Positions 12,727-15,911 of a stretch of DNA of 15,911 nucleotides are shown here, in pieces. Position 1 is the stretch's first letter. Every line of letters begins with the position of its first letter. Source of the stretch: Reyranella sp. (lineage in GTDB: Bacteria; Pseudomonadota; Alphaproteobacteria; Reyranellales; Reyranellaceae); contig JAUXRT010000664.1 in NCBI GenBank assembly GCA_030681635.1, positions 1 through 15,911 on the forward strand, given 5' to 3'. The notes below the pieces were generated by a model, which saw nothing but the letters and a program-made list of their open reading frames with translations, did not search any database and was not told the DNA's origin. Both the position numbers and the translations under genes were made by a program.

Positions 12727-13857
12727 ATGGCCAGGGGCAAGACCAGTGCGGATCCGGCCGAGCTCGAAAAGCTGGAGTGGCCCTATGACTGGCCGCCGCC
12801 GTGGCGCAGCCAGCGTCTGGTCGGTCATGACGATGCGGAAAAGACGATGCTGGCCGCCCAGCAAAGCGGACGCCTGCATCACGCCTGGCTGCTAACCGGG
12901 CCACGCGGCATCGGCAAAGCGACGCTCGCCTGGCGATTCGCGCGCTTCCTCCTGTGCGGCCAGCAGCAGGGCGGCCTGTTCGGCGATGGGCCCACGAATC
13001 TCGACGTCCCACAGGACGCGCCGGGCAGGGGGCTCGTCGACGCGCGCTCCCATCCCGACCTGTTCCACCTAAGGCGCGCCGTCAATCACGATACCGGCCG
13101 GATGCGCGCCGAAATCGCCGTCGATGACGTGCGCGGACTCGGCGCCTTCATGCACATGACACCGGCGATGGGCCAATGGCGCGTCGCCATCGTCGATTCG
13201 GCCGACGAGATGAATCGCAACAGCGCCAACGCGGTCCTGAAAATCCTTGAGGAGCCGCCGCCCAACGCCGTCCTGCTGATCGTGGCGCATGCCCCTGGAC
13301 GCCTGCTGCCCACGATCCGTTCGCGCTGTCGGCGGCTGGCGCTGCAGCCGCTGGCGGACGAGACCGTCGTGGGCCTGGTCGGCGACTATGCGCCGGGAAC
13401 AAAGCCCGAGGAGAGGATCGCCCTGGCACGACTGGCCGAAGGCAGCATTGGGCGTGCACTGGAGCTCGCCGGGGCTGGGAGCCTCGACCTCTACCGCGAG
13501 ATGATCGAAGTGCTGGCGACACTGCCTGATCTCGACATGCCGCGCCTGCACACCTTCGCCGAGCGATTCGCCAAGCGCGGCGAGGAGGCCAACGCGGACT
13601 GGCGGTCTCTCAACTACCTGTTCGATGGCTGGCTGAAGGGCCTTGCCCGACACTGGGCGCTGGGCACGGAAGCTGCAGCCATCGTGCCATCGGAGGGTGG
13701 GCTGAACGGGCGTTTGCTCGCCGCCGCCAGCCTTGATCGCTGGATGGAGGCGTGGGAAAAGATCGCCCATCTGTTGTCCCGAGCCGATGCCGTCAATCTC
13801 GACCGCAAGCAAACGGTTCTCGGCAGCTTCCTGGCTCTCCAAACGGCGATGCGCTGA
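12727..13857 (+). CDS. holB: DNA polymerase III subunit delta'
   Basis: 376 residues, part of the clamp loader that places the sliding clamp on primed DNA. A Walker-A-like GPRGIGKA (58-65), the VDSADEMN segment (156-163), LKILEEPP (171-178) and the SRC arginine-finger motif (199-201) identify an AAA+ clamp-loader subunit. The segment where E. coli delta' has a four-cysteine zinc module keeps only Cys77 and is instead Gly/Gln-rich (78-105), so zinc binding is probably absent. It starts 4 nt after the tmk stop with GAGG very close to the ATG. The C-terminal domain (about 210-376) is helical and less conserved, as usual. Confidence 0.95.
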   Translation: MARGKTSADPAELEKLEWPYDWPPPWRSQRLVGHDDAEKTMLAAQQSGRLHHAWLLTGPRGIGKATLAWRFARFLLCGQQQGGLFGDGPTNLDVPQDAPGRGLVDARSHPDLFHLRRAVNHDTGRMRAEIAVDDVRGLGAFMHMTPAMGQWRVAIVDSADEMNRNSANAVLKILEEPPPNAVLLIVAHAPGRLLPTIRSRCRRLALQPLADETVVGLVGDYAPGTKPEERIALARLAEGSIGRALELAGAGSLDLYREMIEVLATLPDLDMPRLHTFAERFAKRGEEANADWRSLNYLFDGWLKGLARHWALGTEAAAIVPSEGGLNGRLLAAASLDRWMEAWEKIAHLLSRADAVNLDRKQTVLGSFLALQTAMR

Positions 13858-13922
13858 AGCGCTGAACCCGGCGTCCCCGGAAGGGTGGCGCGGGAAGGGC
13901 GACGGTTCGGAGTTCGGTCATC

Positions 13923-15476
13923 ATGTCGGGTCGCAGTACTTTTTACGTCACCACGCCGATTTATTACGTCAACGACGTGCCCCATATCGGGCATGCCTAC
14001 GCGACGCTGGCGTGCGACGTGATGGCCCGTTTCAAGCGCCTCGACGGCTACGACGTGCACTTCCTCACCGGCACCGACGAGCACGGCCAGAAGGTCGAGA
14101 AGGCCGCCGAGGCCGCCGGATTGTCGCCGCAGGCCTTCACCGACAAGGTCAGCCAGTCGTTCCGCGACCTCATCGGCGTCATGAATTTCAGCCCCGACGG
14201 GTTCATCCGCACGACCGAGAAGCGCCACTACGCCGCCTGCCAGGCACTGTGGGAGAAGCTCGTCACCGCCGGCGACATCTATCTCGGCAAGTACGCCGGC
14301 TGGTATTCCGTGCGCGACGAAGCTTTCTACGCTGAGAGCGAAACCGAGGTCGGCACCGACGGCAAGCGCCGGGCCGGTCCGGTCGGCAACGAAGTCGAAT
14401 GGGTCGAGGAGCCGTCGTATTTCTTCAAGCTCTCGGCCTGGGGCGACCGGCTGCTCGAGTTCTACGACAAGAATCCGCGCTTCATCGCCCCGGAAAGCCG
14501 GCGCAACGAGATCATCAGCTTCGTGAAGGGTGGCCTGCAGGATCTGTCGGTGTCGCGCACCAGCTTTTCCTGGGGCATCCCGGTGCCAGGCGATCCCAAG
14601 CACATCATGTACGTCTGGCTGGACGCACTCACCAACTACATCACCGAGTGCGGCTATCCCGACGAGGGCAACCCGCTGTGGCGCTTCTGGCCGGCCGACC
14701 TGCACATCATCGGCAAGGACATCATCCGCTTCCATTGCGTGTTCTGGCCGGCATTCCTGATGGCGGCGGACGTGGCGCCGCCGAAGCGCGTTTTCGCCTC
14801 CGGCTGGTGGACGACCGAAGGCCAGAAGATTTCCAAGTCGCTGGGCAATGCCATCGATCCAGTGGCTGCGACGGCGGAATTCGGGCTCGACCCGTTTCGC
14901 TACTTCCTGCTGCGTGAAGTCCCCTTCGGCAACGATGGAGATTTCCAGCGTCGCGCGCTGATCGGCCGTCTCAATGCCGACCTCGCCAACGCCTATGGCA
15001 ACCTGTGTCAGCGCGTGCTGTCGATCGTCGCCAAGAACTGCGATGGCAAGGTGCCGGCCAAGGGCACGCTGGTCGACGCCGACACTGCGCTGCTCGATCG
15101 AGCCAAGGGGTTGCTTGGTGCCGTGCGAGCCGAGTTCGATGAGCAAGCCTTCCATCGCGCGCTCACCTCGATCTGGGAGGTGATCGCCGACGCCAACCGT
15201 TACGTCGATGCGCAAGCGCCCTGGGCGCTTGCCAAGACCGACCCGGTGCGCCGCGACACGGTGCTGTGGGTCCTGGCCGAGACCATCCGGCGGGTGACGC
15301 TTCTGGTGCAGCCCTTCATGCCCGACTCGACGGGCAAGATCCTCGATCAGCTCGCCGTCCCGGCCGACGCGCGGACCTTCGCGGCGTTCGACCGCGAACT
15401 CACGCCGGGAACAGAGCTGCCCAAGCCGCAGGGCGTGTTCCCGCGCTTCGTCGAACCGGCGGCCGCGGCAAGCTGA
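13923..15476 (+). CDS. metG: Methionyl-tRNA synthetase, short form
   Basis: 517 residues. It charges tRNA-Met with methionine. The class I signatures HIGH (21-24) and KISKS (302-306, the KMSKS variant) are both present. TGTDEHGQK (49-57) and the WLDAL region (232-236) match the catalytic core, followed by an alpha-helical anticodon-binding domain (about 350-500). There is no CxxC zinc knuckle in the connective region and no C-terminal EMAP/Trbp111 tRNA-binding extension, so it is the short, zinc-free type common in Alphaproteobacteria. A 65-nt gap separates it from holB; I see no strong promoter or terminator there, only GGAG 11 nt before the ATG. The TatD-family gene starts one nucleotide after its stop. 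Confidence 0.97.
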   Translation: MSGRSTFYVTTPIYYVNDVPHIGHAYATLACDVMARFKRLDGYDVHFLTGTDEHGQKVEKAAEAAGLSPQAFTDKVSQSFRDLIGVMNFSPDGFIRTTEKRHYAACQALWEKLVTAGDIYLGKYAGWYSVRDEAFYAESETEVGTDGKRRAGPVGNEVEWVEEPSYFFKLSAWGDRLLEFYDKNPRFIAPESRRNEIISFVKGGLQDLSVSRTSFSWGIPVPGDPKHIMYVWLDALTNYITECGYPDEGNPLWRFWPADLHIIGKDIIRFHCVFWPAFLMAADVAPPKRVFASGWWTTEGQKISKSLGNAIDPVAATAEFGLDPFRYFLLREVPFGNDGDFQRRALIGRLNADLANAYGNLCQRVLSIVAKNCDGKVPAKGTLVDADTALLDRAKGLLGAVRAEFDEQAFHRALTSIWEVIADANRYVDAQAPWALAKTDPVRRDTVLWVLAETIRRVTLLVQPFMPDSTGKILDQLAVPADARTFAAFDRELTPGTELPKPQGVFPRFVEPAAAAS

Positions 15477-15477
15477 C

Positions 15478-15911
15478 ATGCTGATCGACAGCCACTGTCA
15501 TCTCGACTTTCCCGAGCTTGCCGGCGACGAGGCGGGGGTGCTGGCACGCGCCCGGACGGCGGGCGTCGGCGGCATGCTCACGATCGGCACGCGGCTCGAC
15601 CAGTTCGAGCGCGTGCGTGCCATTGCCGAGCGCCACGAGCACGTCTGGTGCTCGGTCGGTGTTCATCCGCACGAGGCGAAAGAGGAGGGGCAGCGCACGC
15701 CCGACCGGCTGATCGAGGCCACGATGCTTCCGATGGTCATCGGGTTCGGCGAGTCGGGGCTCGATTTCTACTACGTGCTCAGTCCGCGCGTCGTGCAGGT
15801 GGAGAGCTTCCGTGCCCATATCGCGGCGTCGCGGCAAACCGGCCTGCCGCTGATCGTCCATACAAGGGACGCCGACCGCGAGACCATCGATGTTCTCGAG
15901 GAGGAGGCGGG
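15478..15911 (+). CDS. TatD-family metal-dependent hydrolase (YcfH-like), 5' part only
   Basis: 144 codons are visible before the window ends, so the product is truncated only by the edge. MLIDSHCHLD at the N terminus gives the His6/His8 metal pair. GVHPHEA (61-67), GFGESGLDF with Glu92 (89-97), and VHTRDA with His128 (127-132) are the next conserved TatD elements in the right order. The final metal-binding His and Asp should lie beyond the edge. The family are cytoplasmic TIM-barrel nucleases or deacylases implicated in DNA or D-aminoacyl-tRNA quality control; the exact substrate is not fixed. The ATG lies 1 nt after the metG stop, so it is surely in the same operon. Confidence 0.93.
   Translation, partial: MLIDSHCHLDFPELAGDEAGVLARARTAGVGGMLTIGTRLDQFERVRAIAERHEHVWCSVGVHPHEAKEEGQRTPDRLIEATMLPMVIGFGESGLDFYYVLSPRVVQVESFRAHIAASRQTGLPLIVHTRDADRETIDVLEEEA

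Noticed and set aside
13614..15479. 621-codon minus-strand frame opposite metG
   Set aside because: metG has HIGH and KISKS motifs and full length; the antisense frame is stop-free only through codon bias.

Overview
The window is GC-rich, densely packed chromosomal DNA from an alphaproteobacterium. The cell-wall/tmk/holB/metG/tatD gene order, a short MetG without a zinc module, a free-standing TctC/Bug-type binding protein and a long periplasmic TPR protein all fit Rhodospirillales/Hyphomicrobiales-type bacteria. A Reyranella-like genome is my guess from general gene content, not a demonstrated assignment. I see no phage, transposon, integrase, CRISPR array or obvious foreign island.

Left part (1-5405), a metabolic neighbourhood. 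A DSD1-family PLP enzyme (D-serine/D-threonine type, minus strand) starts 15 nt from a divergent two-gene unit on the plus strand: a small CYTH/triphosphate-tunnel protein and, by a 4-nt ATGA overlap, an enolase-superfamily (mandelate racemase/muconate lactonizing type) enzyme. That unit runs tail-to-tail, with a 20-bp overlap, into a minus-strand pair: a TctC-type tripartite tricarboxylate transporter binding protein followed after 4 nt by a thiamine-diphosphate (acetolactate-synthase-like) enzyme. Binding protein, TPP enzyme, enolase-superfamily enzyme and amino-acid lyase look like accessory carbon metabolism, but the substrate cannot be read from sequence.

Middle (5406-8736). A 215-nt divergent spacer separates tctC from an 834-codon secreted protein made almost entirely of about 20 TPR units, with a visible higher-order repeat of five units plus a linker. 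It is followed by a small multi-pass membrane protein of unknown function and, tail-to-tail, by a tRNA-Ser(UGA) with an encoded CCA end.

Right part (8737-15911), a conserved core locus on the plus strand. A MltB-type lytic transglycosylase, a lipoprotein RlpA with a C-terminal SPOR domain, and a PBP5-type D-Ala-D-Ala carboxypeptidase form a peptidoglycan remodelling group. The carboxypeptidase overlaps rlpA by about 23 nt and is followed by tmk (GTG start inside the previous stop), holB, metG and the 5' part of a TatD-family hydrolase that runs off the window. Tight spacing and overlaps suggest one or two long transcripts tying septum/cell-wall enzymes to dTTP synthesis, clamp loading and translation.

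I found no convincing previously undescribed system. The points most worth a second look are the altered catalytic residues of the enolase-superfamily enzyme, the TPR super-repeat, the 15-nt divergent start region with a possible leaderless promoter, and the unrecognised membrane protein.
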